Shown here piece after piece: positions 43,337 to 51,880 of a stretch of DNA of 64,000 bases. Source of the stretch: Algoriphagus aquimarinus (lineage in GTDB: Bacteria; Bacteroidota; Bacteroidia; Cytophagales; Cyclobacteriaceae); NCBI RefSeq assembly GCF_900112005.1, contig NZ_FOKK01000005.1:36773-100772 (forward strand), given 5' to 3'. The translations under genes were made by a program, and so were the position numbers. The notes beneath the pieces were generated by a model. That model saw nothing but the letters and a program-made list of their open reading frames with translations. It did not search any database and was not told the DNA's origin. Each line of letters begins with the position of its first letter. Position 1 is the stretch's first letter.

Positions 43337-46300
43337 ATGATTAAAAGTTTACGTGTATTTAGTCCGTTGCTAAATCTAGGCTTTTTGGTAGTGCTCATGT
43401 TGGGGATGTCGGTATATTCTACTGCCTCCGCAAATGAGCTGCTACAGGCTAAGGATATAGAGAAGGTTGTGATTTCGATGCAACCAAGAGAGCTGTCTAT
43501 TAAAGATGCTTTCAAAGAAATTGAGCAAAAAACCCCTTTCACATTTTTCTTCACTGATGCTGGTGTGGATATTTCTAGAAATGTGATTTTGAAAAATAGC
43601 CGTGCTTCAGTAGCGGTGTTTCTAGGTGAAATCGCTCAGCAATCCCAGCTGAAATTTAAGCAGGTCAATGAGACCATAAGTGTGAATGCTACTACTCCAT
43701 CGGCCAAAAAAGTTGAGAAAGAGGAGAAAGTAGAAAGGGAGATCACGGGTCAGATCACAGATGAAGATGGCTTGGGTGTCCCAGGAGTGAATGTTTTGCT
43801 CAAAGGTAGTGTACAGGGTACTATTACAGATTTGGATGGAAACTATACACTTTCAGTTCCTGATGAAGGAGCTGTCCTCGTGGTTAGTTTTATAGGGTTC
43901 AAAAAGCAGGAAGTAGTAGTAGGGGCTAGAAGCCGTGTAGATATCGTGATGGAAGAAGATTACGCAGGATTGGATGAAGTCGTTGTGGTAGGATTTGGTA
44001 GCAAGGAGCGTGAGGATATTTCAGGTGCTGTGACTTCTGTGAAAATGGACAAAGTGCTGGGTGATAGACCTGTGACTGATGCTGCTAAAGCTCTTCAAGG
44101 TACTGTTCCAGGTTTGCAGATTACTTACGGAAGTGGTCAGCCAGGTGCTAGTACGAATATCAACATTCGAGGATTCACTTCTATCAATGGTGGTAGCCCA
44201 CTTGTCTTGGTGAACAACGTGCCAATGAGTTTGGACGATGTCAACCCTCGAGATATAGAAGATGTAGTAGTACTGAAAGATGCATCCGCTGCCTCTATTT
44301 ATGGAGCTGAAGCTGCATTTGGTGTGATTTTGATCACGACGAAGACAGGTGGATTCGAGCAGCCTATGAAGCTGGAATACTCTAACAACTTTGGTTTTAC
44401 TAAACCAAGTACGCTACCTAAGAAAGCATCTCCGCTGGATTTTGTTACTGCATTGGACGATTGGGGACAGCAGACTTATTGGACCGGTCAGAATGTGTCA
44501 ACCTGGAAGGGATATATCAATGAGTACAATAGCAACCCAAGTGCTTATCCAGAAGGATATATCACTGACCCAAGTGGTCTGAGGTATTACACTCGTGAAA
44601 ATGATCTTTACCAGGAGTTTTTAGGATCGAGTGGATTCGAGCAAATCCATAACTTATCTGTAAAAGGAGGTAGTAAAAACACTTCTTACCGTATATCCAT
44701 GGGTTTCAATGACGAAGATGGTATCATGGTGACGGATAAGGATAGCTACAAGAGATATACTGCGAATGTAGATTTGACTACACAGATCAGTCCTAAGATC
44801 AGTACAACTTTCAATAGTTTTTATAAAAATGGTCTGAGAACCGGTCCTATTGGAGGAAATTGGGGTAGCCTGTATTACAGTGCAATTAACTTCCACTCTG
44901 CTACTCCTATAGGAAGTGATAATCTAGGTGGTACTGAGCAGATTCCTTTTGCGACTCCAGCGAATTTGATCAAATATTCACCTGAGCGTGAAAATTTTGA
45001 AGAGGTTATACGATTCTTTTTAAAAGGATCTTATAAGCCTCTTGCAGGACTGGAATTCAATGCTGAATACACGTTTGAGAAAAGTAGAGATGAGATCAGT
45101 TCTCCCTCTTTCACTCCGACGATGATCAATCCTGCTACTTTATCTATTTCTCCATACAACCCTAGTCAGTCTTCATACTTTACTAGTTCAAACAAGAGAA
45201 ATTACCACGCTTTAAATGCTTATGGTAAATACAATAAGAAATTCGGCGAGCACGCCATGGATTTCATGTTGGGAATGAACCAGCAGGTATCTATAAGAGA
45301 AGGTTTCAATGCTTCTAGACAGGAGCTTATTTCTCCTTCTAATCCTGGGCTTTCTACTGCCACTGGCGTAGTGAACGTGAGTGATTTCTACACTGATTAT
45401 GGCATCGTAGGTTTCTTTGGTAGAGCAAACTATCAGTTCAAAGAAAAATATCTATTGGAAGCAAATGGTAGATATGACGGCTCTTCCAGATTCCCTGAAG
45501 GAAACCGCTTCGGATTCTTCCCTTCTTTTTCTGGAGCATGGAAAGTAAGTAGAGAGCCATTTATGGCAGGTGTAGCGAAAGCGATTACTGAACTAAAACT
45601 GCGAGGATCATGGGGAGAAATCGGAAATCAGGCGGTAGAAGGAACATGGGGAAATTATCCTTACCTGCCTACTATGAATTCTTCCAACGTAGCTTGGATA
45701 GATAATGATTCCGGAGTTCGTGCCGTTAGTTTAAGCGCTCCTGGCTTGGTAAGTGCTAATTATTCTTGGGAGCGGGTGAGAACGACCAATGTTGGAGTTG
45801 ATTTCGGATTATTTGAGAATAAGTTATTTACCACGTTTGATTGGTACAATAGACAGACGTTGGATATGCTAGCTGCAGGCTCTCAATTGCCAGCTGCACT
45901 CGGTGCTAATGCGCCACTTCAAAACGTAGCCGATCTTAAAACTCTGGGTTGGGAATTGGATATCAAATGGAGAGAGACGAGCAAGAGACTCAACTATACT
46001 GTAGGTTTCAACTTGTACAACAGTACTACTGAGATCACCAGGTTCCAGAATGAAGCTGGCTTGATTAGCCAGTTCTATGTAGGTCAAAAAATGAATGAAA
46101 TCTGGGGATACACGACCGATGGCTTTTATACTGTGGATGATTTCGTAGAAGGCACATTAGATGCTAACCTACTCAATGGACAATTGAAAGACGGAGTGCC
46201 TTCGTTCAATGGTGTGAAGCAAAACCCAGGAGATATCAAATACTTAGATCTAAATGGTGATGGAGTGATATTCTCTGGCAACAGTACGTTGGAAAATCCC

Positions 46301-46819
46301 GGAGACAGATCCATTATCGGTAATTCCACCAGAGGATTTGAATATGGTGTAAATGGTTCTCTTTCCTTTGCCAACTTTGACTTGTCTCTATTTCTAAGAG
46401 GAATAGGCAAACGTGACGTATGGATTAATAATCCGGTGTATTTCCCTTATACATTTGAATTTACTACAGTGTACGAGCACCAGTTGGATTACTGGACACC
46501 AGAGAATACGGATGCTTTCTATCCTAGAAACTACCCTAATGGTGCAGGTAATTACGGTGTTAGTAGAAATGTCCAGAGTAAATACCTCTCTAATGGTGCT
46601 TACCTCAGATTGCAGAACATTACGTTGGGCTATACTTTAAGTGATCAGCTTTTAGATAGACTGAAAATCACAAGATTTAGAATGTATGTGTCAGGAGAAA
46701 ACTTACTCAATTTTGATCATTTGCCTGATGGGCTTGATGCAGATTTGACTGGGATTAACAATGGCGGGAATTATCCTTTCATTAAGAAGATCTCCTTCGG
46801 ACTTAACGTGACACTTTAA
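43337..46819 (+). CDS. susC: SusC/RagA-family TonB-linked receptor with STN signalling domain
   Basis: A 1160-residue TonB-dependent outer-membrane transporter. Order: signal peptide to about residue 34 (YSTASA); an STN domain (about 45-110, KDAFKEIEQKTPFTFFFTD), which contacts FecR; a carboxypeptidase-regulatory-like domain (about 134-205, EITGQITDEDGLGVPGVNV); TonB box and plug (DEVVVVGFGSKEREDISGAV, then IRGFTSINGGSPLVLVNNVP and EDVVVLKDASAASIYGAEAA); and a large barrel closing with FIKKISFGLNVTL. The STN domain means that the receptor doubles as the sensor for the sigma/FecR pair upstream. With SusD it imports an oligosaccharide. Confidence 0.97.
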   Translation: MIKSLRVFSPLLNLGFLVVLMLGMSVYSTASANELLQAKDIEKVVISMQPRELSIKDAFKEIEQKTPFTFFFTDAGVDISRNVILKNSRASVAVFLGEIAQQSQLKFKQVNETISVNATTPSAKKVEKEEKVEREITGQITDEDGLGVPGVNVLLKGSVQGTITDLDGNYTLSVPDEGAVLVVSFIGFKKQEVVVGARSRVDIVMEEDYAGLDEVVVVGFGSKEREDISGAVTSVKMDKVLGDRPVTDAAKALQGTVPGLQITYGSGQPGASTNINIRGFTSINGGSPLVLVNNVPMSLDDVNPRDIEDVVVLKDASAASIYGAEAAFGVILITTKTGGFEQPMKLEYSNNFGFTKPSTLPKKASPLDFVTALDDWGQQTYWTGQNVSTWKGYINEYNSNPSAYPEGYITDPSGLRYYTRENDLYQEFLGSSGFEQIHNLSVKGGSKNTSYRISMGFNDEDGIMVTDKDSYKRYTANVDLTTQISPKISTTFNSFYKNGLRTGPIGGNWGSLYYSAINFHSATPIGSDNLGGTEQIPFATPANLIKYSPERENFEEVIRFFLKGSYKPLAGLEFNAEYTFEKSRDEISSPSFTPTMINPATLSISPYNPSQSSYFTSSNKRNYHALNAYGKYNKKFGEHAMDFMLGMNQQVSIREGFNASRQELISPSNPGLSTATGVVNVSDFYTDYGIVGFFGRANYQFKEKYLLEANGRYDGSSRFPEGNRFGFFPSFSGAWKVSREPFMAGVAKAITELKLRGSWGEIGNQAVEGTWGNYPYLPTMNSSNVAWIDNDSGVRAVSLSAPGLVSANYSWERVRTTNVGVDFGLFENKLFTTFDWYNRQTLDMLAAGSQLPAALGANAPLQNVADLKTLGWELDIKWRETSKRLNYTVGFNLYNSTTEITRFQNEAGLISQFYVGQKMNEIWGYTTDGFYTVDDFVEGTLDANLLNGQLKDGVPSFNGVKQNPGDIKYLDLNGDGVIFSGNSTLENPGDRSIIGNSTRGFEYGVNGSLSFANFDLSLFLRGIGKRDVWINNPVYFPYTFEFTTVYEHQLDYWTPENTDAFYPRNYPNGAGNYGVSRNVQSKYLSNGAYLRLQNITLGYTLSDQLLDRLKITRFRMYVSGENLLNFDHLPDGLDADLTGINNGGNYPFIKKISFGLNVTL

Positions 46820-46832
46820 TTAACAGAAGATT

Positions 46833-48611
46833 ATGAAAATAGTTAAAAATATAGCTTTCGGTTTTACGCTAGCGCTTTTGACATTTAGTTGTGTTGAAAG
46901 CACCTTGGACAAAAAGCCGGAATTAGCATTTTCAGAGGAGAATGCCTTTGAGAATTTCCAGGTTTCGCAGACCTATGCCTATGGGTTTTACACTGCGTTT
47001 CCAGGATATGACTTTGCTCCAATCAACAGTGATTGGGATGCAGATCTGATGATGCAGAATAATACTAATCAAGGTTCTGCTTGGATCTGGGGAAGACAAA
47101 CTATTCCTACAGCATCATCAATCTGGGACTTTTCTTTTGTGCGTCGGGCTAATATCATGCTGGATAATCTAGATAAGTCTAACATGACTGAGGCAGAAAA
47201 AAATCACTGGAGATCGATCAGTTATTTCTTCAGAGCTTACGATTATTATTCCAAGATCGCAGCTTATGGCGATGTGCCTTGGGTAGACAGAGTTCTTTCG
47301 GATCAGGACGAACTACTTTTTGCTCCTCGTACGCCTCGTGCAGAAGTAGCAAAGCATATGTTGGATGATTTGCTTTTTGCAGAGCAGAATATCTTTGAGC
47401 CTGGCACTAACGGTGTGGCTAGTAATACAATTAGCAGCGATGTAGTAAGAGCTTTGATTTCAAGATTTGGCCTTTTTGAAGGGACTTGGAGACGCTATCA
47501 TGGCTTGTCAGGAGGAGAAGAGTTTCTAAGAGCATCTGTTAAAGCTTCGGAACAACTTATCGCTAATAACCCAACGCTGCACCCTAATTACAATGAGGTG
47601 TTTAATAGTGAGTCTTTGGATGGCGTACCAGGTATTCTGCTTTTCAAAAGATATGAAAATGGAATATTGACCCATAGCTTGACTTCTAGACATAGAAATT
47701 CGGCTGGTAACTGGGATATCACAAAACGTGGTGCTGATTCTTACCTGATGCAGGATGGTCAGACTATCTGGAACAGCCCGGATTTTGAAACGGATAAGGA
47801 TCCTTATGCCGAGTTCAGAAAAAGAGATCTACGAATGTTGTATACCATTACTCCTCCTTTCAGAGTGAAAACAGTAGCAGGAAATCAACTAGCTTGGGAT
47901 TATTCAGCTAACCCTAAAGATCGTGAGTATATTGACTTTATGGCTAGTATTTCTAGCTCGACTCAGAAAGAATTACCATCTAGAAATCATGCCGGGTATA
48001 TATTGAGGGTTTCTCCACACTACAGAGATTTCAATGAAGGCGATCCTTATAATGTTTCCAGAACTGGCTATAAGCTGTTCAAATACTACAACCGCCTTCA
48101 CGATATTCAGAATAATGATTTCAATGACGCACCGATTTTCAGAATGGGTGAGGTCTTGATCAATTATGCTGAAGCAAAGTGGGAACTGGGTGAATTTGAT
48201 CAGTCTGTTGCAGACATGACGATCAACAAACTGAGAGCAAGAGGCAATGTAGCGCCAATGGCTATTAGTACTATCACTGCGGGTTTTGACCCAACGAGAG
48301 ATCCCGATATTGATCCGGTATTGTGGGAGATCAGACGTGAGCGTGGTATAGAATTGATGGCGGAAGGCTTCAGGTTTGATGACTTGAGAAGATGGAAGAA
48401 AATGGATTACACAAACTCACCAAAGCTTGGTCGTTGGATTAAAGGTTCTGATGTGAACAATAGAATTCCAATTCAAGGGGGAGCAGCGGAGGGTTATATC
48501 CAGTTCTTCACTGGAAATCCTCCTGCTTGGGAAGATTACCAGTATTTGTATCCGGTGCCTTCTGAAGAGATTGCCCTTAATCCAAAACTGGAGCAAAACC
48601 CAGGTTGGTAA
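46833..48611 (+). CDS. susD: SusD/RagB-family glycan-binding lipoprotein
   Basis: A 592-residue surface lipoprotein (LTFSC, Cys20) that forms the lid over the SusC barrel. SusD-like TPR helices appear as EKNHWRSISYFFRAYDYYSK, ARAEVAKHMLDDLLFAE-like sequence, and RMGEVLINYAEAKWELGEF. The C-terminal block IRRERGIELMAEGFRFDDLRRW is the diagnostic R-R-E-R-x-x-E-L-x-x-E-G-x-R-x-x-D-L-x-R signature. The start lies 13 bases after the SusC stop. The glycan cannot be told from the sequence, but the sulfatase next door suggests a sulfated polysaccharide. Confidence 0.97.
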   Translation: MKIVKNIAFGFTLALLTFSCVESTLDKKPELAFSEENAFENFQVSQTYAYGFYTAFPGYDFAPINSDWDADLMMQNNTNQGSAWIWGRQTIPTASSIWDFSFVRRANIMLDNLDKSNMTEAEKNHWRSISYFFRAYDYYSKIAAYGDVPWVDRVLSDQDELLFAPRTPRAEVAKHMLDDLLFAEQNIFEPGTNGVASNTISSDVVRALISRFGLFEGTWRRYHGLSGGEEFLRASVKASEQLIANNPTLHPNYNEVFNSESLDGVPGILLFKRYENGILTHSLTSRHRNSAGNWDITKRGADSYLMQDGQTIWNSPDFETDKDPYAEFRKRDLRMLYTITPPFRVKTVAGNQLAWDYSANPKDREYIDFMASISSSTQKELPSRNHAGYILRVSPHYRDFNEGDPYNVSRTGYKLFKYYNRLHDIQNNDFNDAPIFRMGEVLINYAEAKWELGEFDQSVADMTINKLRARGNVAPMAISTITAGFDPTRDPDIDPVLWEIRRERGIELMAEGFRFDDLRRWKKMDYTNSPKLGRWIKGSDVNNRIPIQGGAAEGYIQFFTGNPPAWEDYQYLYPVPSEEIALNPKLEQNPGW

Positions 48612-48632
48612 GTTCTACTTAAGAATAACAAG

Positions 48633-48668
48633 TGCCCTTCAGTCCATCTAGATTGGAGGGCATTTTCA
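48633..48668 (+). terminator. Terminator after susD
   Basis: Hairpin with arms TGCCCTtCAgTC and GAtTGgAGGGCA (48633-48662), followed by TTTTC. It separates susCD from the sulfatase gene, so the sulfatase may have its own promoter or be read through. Confidence 0.65.
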
Positions 48669-48734
48669 TTAAATTAGAATCCTTATATCTAACACTCAGT
48701 TGAATTTCAATTGTTGTTCCCAGAGGTGTTCTGA

Positions 48735-50828
48735 ATGAGTAATTTGAATCTCAGTTTTCAATCCAAACCAATATCGAAAGTGAATAGTTTTTTAAGAATG
48801 ATGAGCCTGCTCGTATTGGTAGGCGCTTTTCCAAGTGTGGGACACACACAGGAGAAACCCAATATAATATTCATCCTGGTGGATGATCTTGGATATGGTG
48901 ATATAGGTGTTTTTTTTCAAAATGAAAGAAAAGTACGGAACGATCGAAGTGAACCATGGATCATGACTCCAATGCTGGATAAAATGGCAAATGAGGGAGC
49001 TATGTTGACAAATCATTATACTGCTGCTCCTGTTTGCGCACCATCTAGAGCTTCGATTCTAATGGGAGTCAGCCAAGGACATGCGCACGTTCGCAATAAT
49101 CAATTTGATAAGGAAATCGGGGATAATTATACGGTCGCTGATGTGCTTAAGAATGTAGGATACGAAACCATTGCGATTGGTAAATGGGGATTACAGGGAA
49201 AAGGAAAAGGGCCTGATTGGCCAGCACACCCGTTGAAAAAGGGCTTTGACCTGTACTTTGGTTATATCCGACATGGAGATGGACATGAGCATTATCCTGT
49301 AGAAGGAGTTTACCGTGGGAGTAAAGAGGTGTACGATGGGTATGAACTGGTAGAAGGACTTGACAAATCTTATACGGGAGATTTGTTCACGGCCAAGGCA
49401 AAAGACTATATTATTTCACATCAAAATAAGAAGTCAGGACAACCATTTTTCATGTATTTGGCCTATGACACGCCTCATGCAGTACTGGAATTACCTACGC
49501 AAGATTATCCTGCAGGTGGTGGCTTGAATGGAGGACTTCAATGGCTAGGTACTCCTGGTGAAATGATTAATACAGCTTCCGGCGAAGTGGATTCATTTAC
49601 CTATCCTGAATTTGCCAATGCTACCTACGATCACGACAAAGATGTAAACACTCCAGAGGAGGAGTGGCCATCTACCTATAAGCGATACGCTACCGTGAAT
49701 AGACGTATTGATGATCAAGTAGGGGATTTGATGCAATTGCTCAAAGACCTGAATATTTCAGAAAATACCTTGGTTGTATTTACTTCAGATAATGGTCCGT
49801 CCAGAGAGTCTTATTTACCCAAGGACTATGTGGCCTATACGCCTGAGTTTTTTAATAATTTCGCAAATTTTGACGGCATAAAGAGAGATGTGTATGAGGG
49901 AGGTTTACGCACAGCTACGATTGTACATTGGCCAACACATATCAAAGAAGGGACGGTCGTTTCTACCCCAAGTATTTCGTATGACTGGATGGCAACCTTC
50001 GCGGATGTTTCCCAGGCAGCAGCACCTATTCGTACAGATGGTGTATCCTTATTGCCTTCTTTGATCGGAAAGGGAAAACAGGCCTCCAGCAAGATATATG
50101 TAGAATATTCTGAAAATGGGAAAGTGCCTGGATTTGATGAGTTTTTGGAATCTCACCGAAACAAAAAGCGTGGGGAAATGCAGATGCTTAGAAAAGGTGA
50201 TATGGTAGGGGTTCGCTATGATATTCAAAACCAAGCCGATGATTTTGAGATATATAATGTAGTGAAAGATCCGCAGCAAGCGAGGAACCTAGCTGGTGAA
50301 AATATCAAACTGCAAGAGGAATTCAAGTCTATGGCACTTAGAGGTAGAATGGCGGATATGGGAGCTCCTCGTCCTTATGATAATTCACTTGTTCCAGCAT
50401 TGGAAGGTCTGAAAGTCAAAGAAGGCCTAGTTGCCACTACATATCAGGTCAACAGCGCTTTCATTCCTTCAGTATTGGGGAAAGCAATTTCGGAAGAAGT
50501 GCAAGATTTGCCAGCTATTGAGGGCGAAAGTGGAGATGGTAATCTAGTAGTTTGGACTGGATACATCAAAGTTCCAGAAGGTGGGAAATACACTTTTTCT
50601 GCTGATCGCAAACAAAGTCACTTCTTTATGCGAATTCATGATAGTTCGGTAGTAGATGGTAATTATTCGACAGATGATTCACCTCAGGGTACTGTTTATT
50701 TGGAAGCAGGATATCACCCTGTGAAAATTTATATGTTGAAGGAAGACAGCTCGCCAAAACTTGACTTGTCTTGGAGTTTTGAAGATAATCCTAAGGAAGT
50801 AGTCAGTTCTGGGTTTTGGTTTAGATAG
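48735..50828 (+). CDS. S1-family sulfatase with C-terminal PA14-like domain
   Basis: A 697-residue arylsulfatase. After a signal region (residues about 20-37) the core begins PNIIFILVDDLGYGDIGVF; the active site is C101-A-P-S-R105 in APVCAPSRASILMG, a formylglycine precursor; IAIGKWGLQGKGKGP and FTSDNGPSRESYLPKDY are later core blocks. Residues about 590-697 (VVWTGYIKVPEGGKYTFSAD, HFFMRIHDSSVV) look like a PA14-type carbohydrate-binding module. The signal could alternatively start later (near Met22 or Met23). Its place directly after susCD makes it the likely desulfating enzyme of this locus. Confidence 0.94.
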   Translation: MSNLNLSFQSKPISKVNSFLRMMSLLVLVGAFPSVGHTQEKPNIIFILVDDLGYGDIGVFFQNERKVRNDRSEPWIMTPMLDKMANEGAMLTNHYTAAPVCAPSRASILMGVSQGHAHVRNNQFDKEIGDNYTVADVLKNVGYETIAIGKWGLQGKGKGPDWPAHPLKKGFDLYFGYIRHGDGHEHYPVEGVYRGSKEVYDGYELVEGLDKSYTGDLFTAKAKDYIISHQNKKSGQPFFMYLAYDTPHAVLELPTQDYPAGGGLNGGLQWLGTPGEMINTASGEVDSFTYPEFANATYDHDKDVNTPEEEWPSTYKRYATVNRRIDDQVGDLMQLLKDLNISENTLVVFTSDNGPSRESYLPKDYVAYTPEFFNNFANFDGIKRDVYEGGLRTATIVHWPTHIKEGTVVSTPSISYDWMATFADVSQAAAPIRTDGVSLLPSLIGKGKQASSKIYVEYSENGKVPGFDEFLESHRNKKRGEMQMLRKGDMVGVRYDIQNQADDFEIYNVVKDPQQARNLAGENIKLQEEFKSMALRGRMADMGAPRPYDNSLVPALEGLKVKEGLVATTYQVNSAFIPSVLGKAISEEVQDLPAIEGESGDGNLVVWTGYIKVPEGGKYTFSADRKQSHFFMRIHDSSVVDGNYSTDDSPQGTVYLEAGYHPVKIYMLKEDSSPKLDLSWSFEDNPKEVVSSGFWFR

Positions 50829-50866
50829 TGGGAAGTTGAGCCAAGAAAGGAACACCAAATAGTTTA

Positions 50867-50901
50867 CACAAAAGGGAAAGTCATCGGCTTTCCCTTTTGT
50901 G
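50867..50901. terminator. Strong terminator after sulfatase
   Basis: A 14-bp perfect stem CACAAAAGGGAAAG / CTTTCCCTTTTGTG with a 7-base loop, followed by CTTTCTTTCC. Unusually long for an intrinsic terminator; may work in both directions. Confidence 0.85.
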
Positions 50902-50987
50902 CTTTCTTTCCAATGTTAAGCACGTTAATTTTTTCAGTGAAAGGTGCAATGGAGCAGAAGAAAAATGGGGCAAATATCTGACAAAAC

Positions 50988-51211
50988 CGAGTTGTCCCTC
51001 TGGACAAATTTGTCTTGGTATTGGCAGTGCTCATTCCGTAGGAACGTCTGGTTTGTAGCTGGAAATTGATTGGTGATTTATTCGTCCTGTAGGAGAGAAT
51101 GCTGATGTTTTATGAATTATTCCGCTCTTTCAGAGCTTTGGGGTTTTGGTTATTTATCATATCCCAGCCCTGTCGAGCTGGGCTGAGATATTCAGGACTT
51201 TCAGCCCTGAT
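50988..51211. repeat. Long intergenic repeat with serial hairpins, copy 1
   Basis: 224 bases nearly identical to 51553-51776. It carries a series of short stem-loops: TGTCC/GGACA, TTCC/GGAA, TCCT/AGGA, GCTCT/AGAGC, CCAG/CTGG and TCAGG/CCTGA. Each stem is a different word. No coding sequence. Confidence 0.9.
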
Positions 51212-51552
51212 TAATAAGTGATTTTTTTCGATCGCAGACCTCACCGCTACTTAGGGTGGTTCTTTAGTTTTTAACTAAAAAACCGTATTCTTTCCGTTGA
51301 TCTTGGTTGCGTCCGTGGCCGACTCCCCCTTAGTTACAATGTATTGTGGAGATGAGAATCATTTTAAAGGGGGTAAGGGGGATTTGAAAGCTAGTTATCC
51401 TCAAGAAGAAGATGTTTTATGTCTTGGCTCGATGGTAAAGATTTTAGGATTATTGAGCCAGAATAAGGCTCAAGCCAGATGATCATTTGTGATTTTTCAA
51501 GATACGTTCCTCAGGAACGGTTGGTAGAGAATCCGCATAATTCATCTACAAA

Positions 51553-51776
51553 CGAGTTGTCCCTCTGGACAAATTTGTCTTGGTATTGGCAGTGCTCATT
51601 CCGTAGGAACGTCTGGTTTGTTGCTGGAAATTGATTGGTAATTTATTCGTCCTGTAGGGGAGAGTGCTGCTGTTTTATGGATTATTCCGCTCTTTTAGAG
51701 CTTTGGGGTTTGGGCTTTTTATCATATCCCAGGCCTGTCGAGCTGGGCTGAGATATTCAGGACTTTCAGCCCTGAT
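51553..51776. repeat. Long intergenic repeat with serial hairpins, copy 2
   Basis: Second copy in the same orientation, 565 bases after the first; differences are mostly in loops (TTC to TTT in the GCTCT hairpin). See copy 1. Confidence 0.9.
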
Positions 51777-51832
51777 CCAAAAACGATCTATTATTCATGA
51801 CTTTTGTGCCCTTCGCGGAAAATAATCTCAAA

Positions 51833-51860
51833 AAAAGGATAGCCAATGGGCTATCCTTTT
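51833..51860 (-). terminator. Terminator of the DUF6600 gene
   Basis: A 12-bp stem AAAAGGATAGCC / GGCTATCCTTTT; on the minus strand it is followed by TTTTTT, 20 bases past the stop. Confidence 0.88.
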
Positions 51861-51880
51861 CAAATAGGTTTTGTTCGAGA

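Larger units (their letters stand above)
50902..51832. other. Repeat-bearing intergenic region
   Basis: Nearly 1 kb without a convincing gene. It holds the two 224-bp repeat copies (separate entries) and between them a copy of the AGGGGGTAAGGGGGATTT-type repeat near 51370-51388 and an isolated hairpin CGTTCC-TCA-GGAACG (51505-51519). A 61-codon frame at 51297 is not credible as a gene. Confidence 0.7.

Noticed and set aside
51297..51482. 61-codon frame between the 224-bp repeats
   Set aside because: Composed partly of repeat sequence (the GGGGGTAAGGGGG element), no signal or domain.
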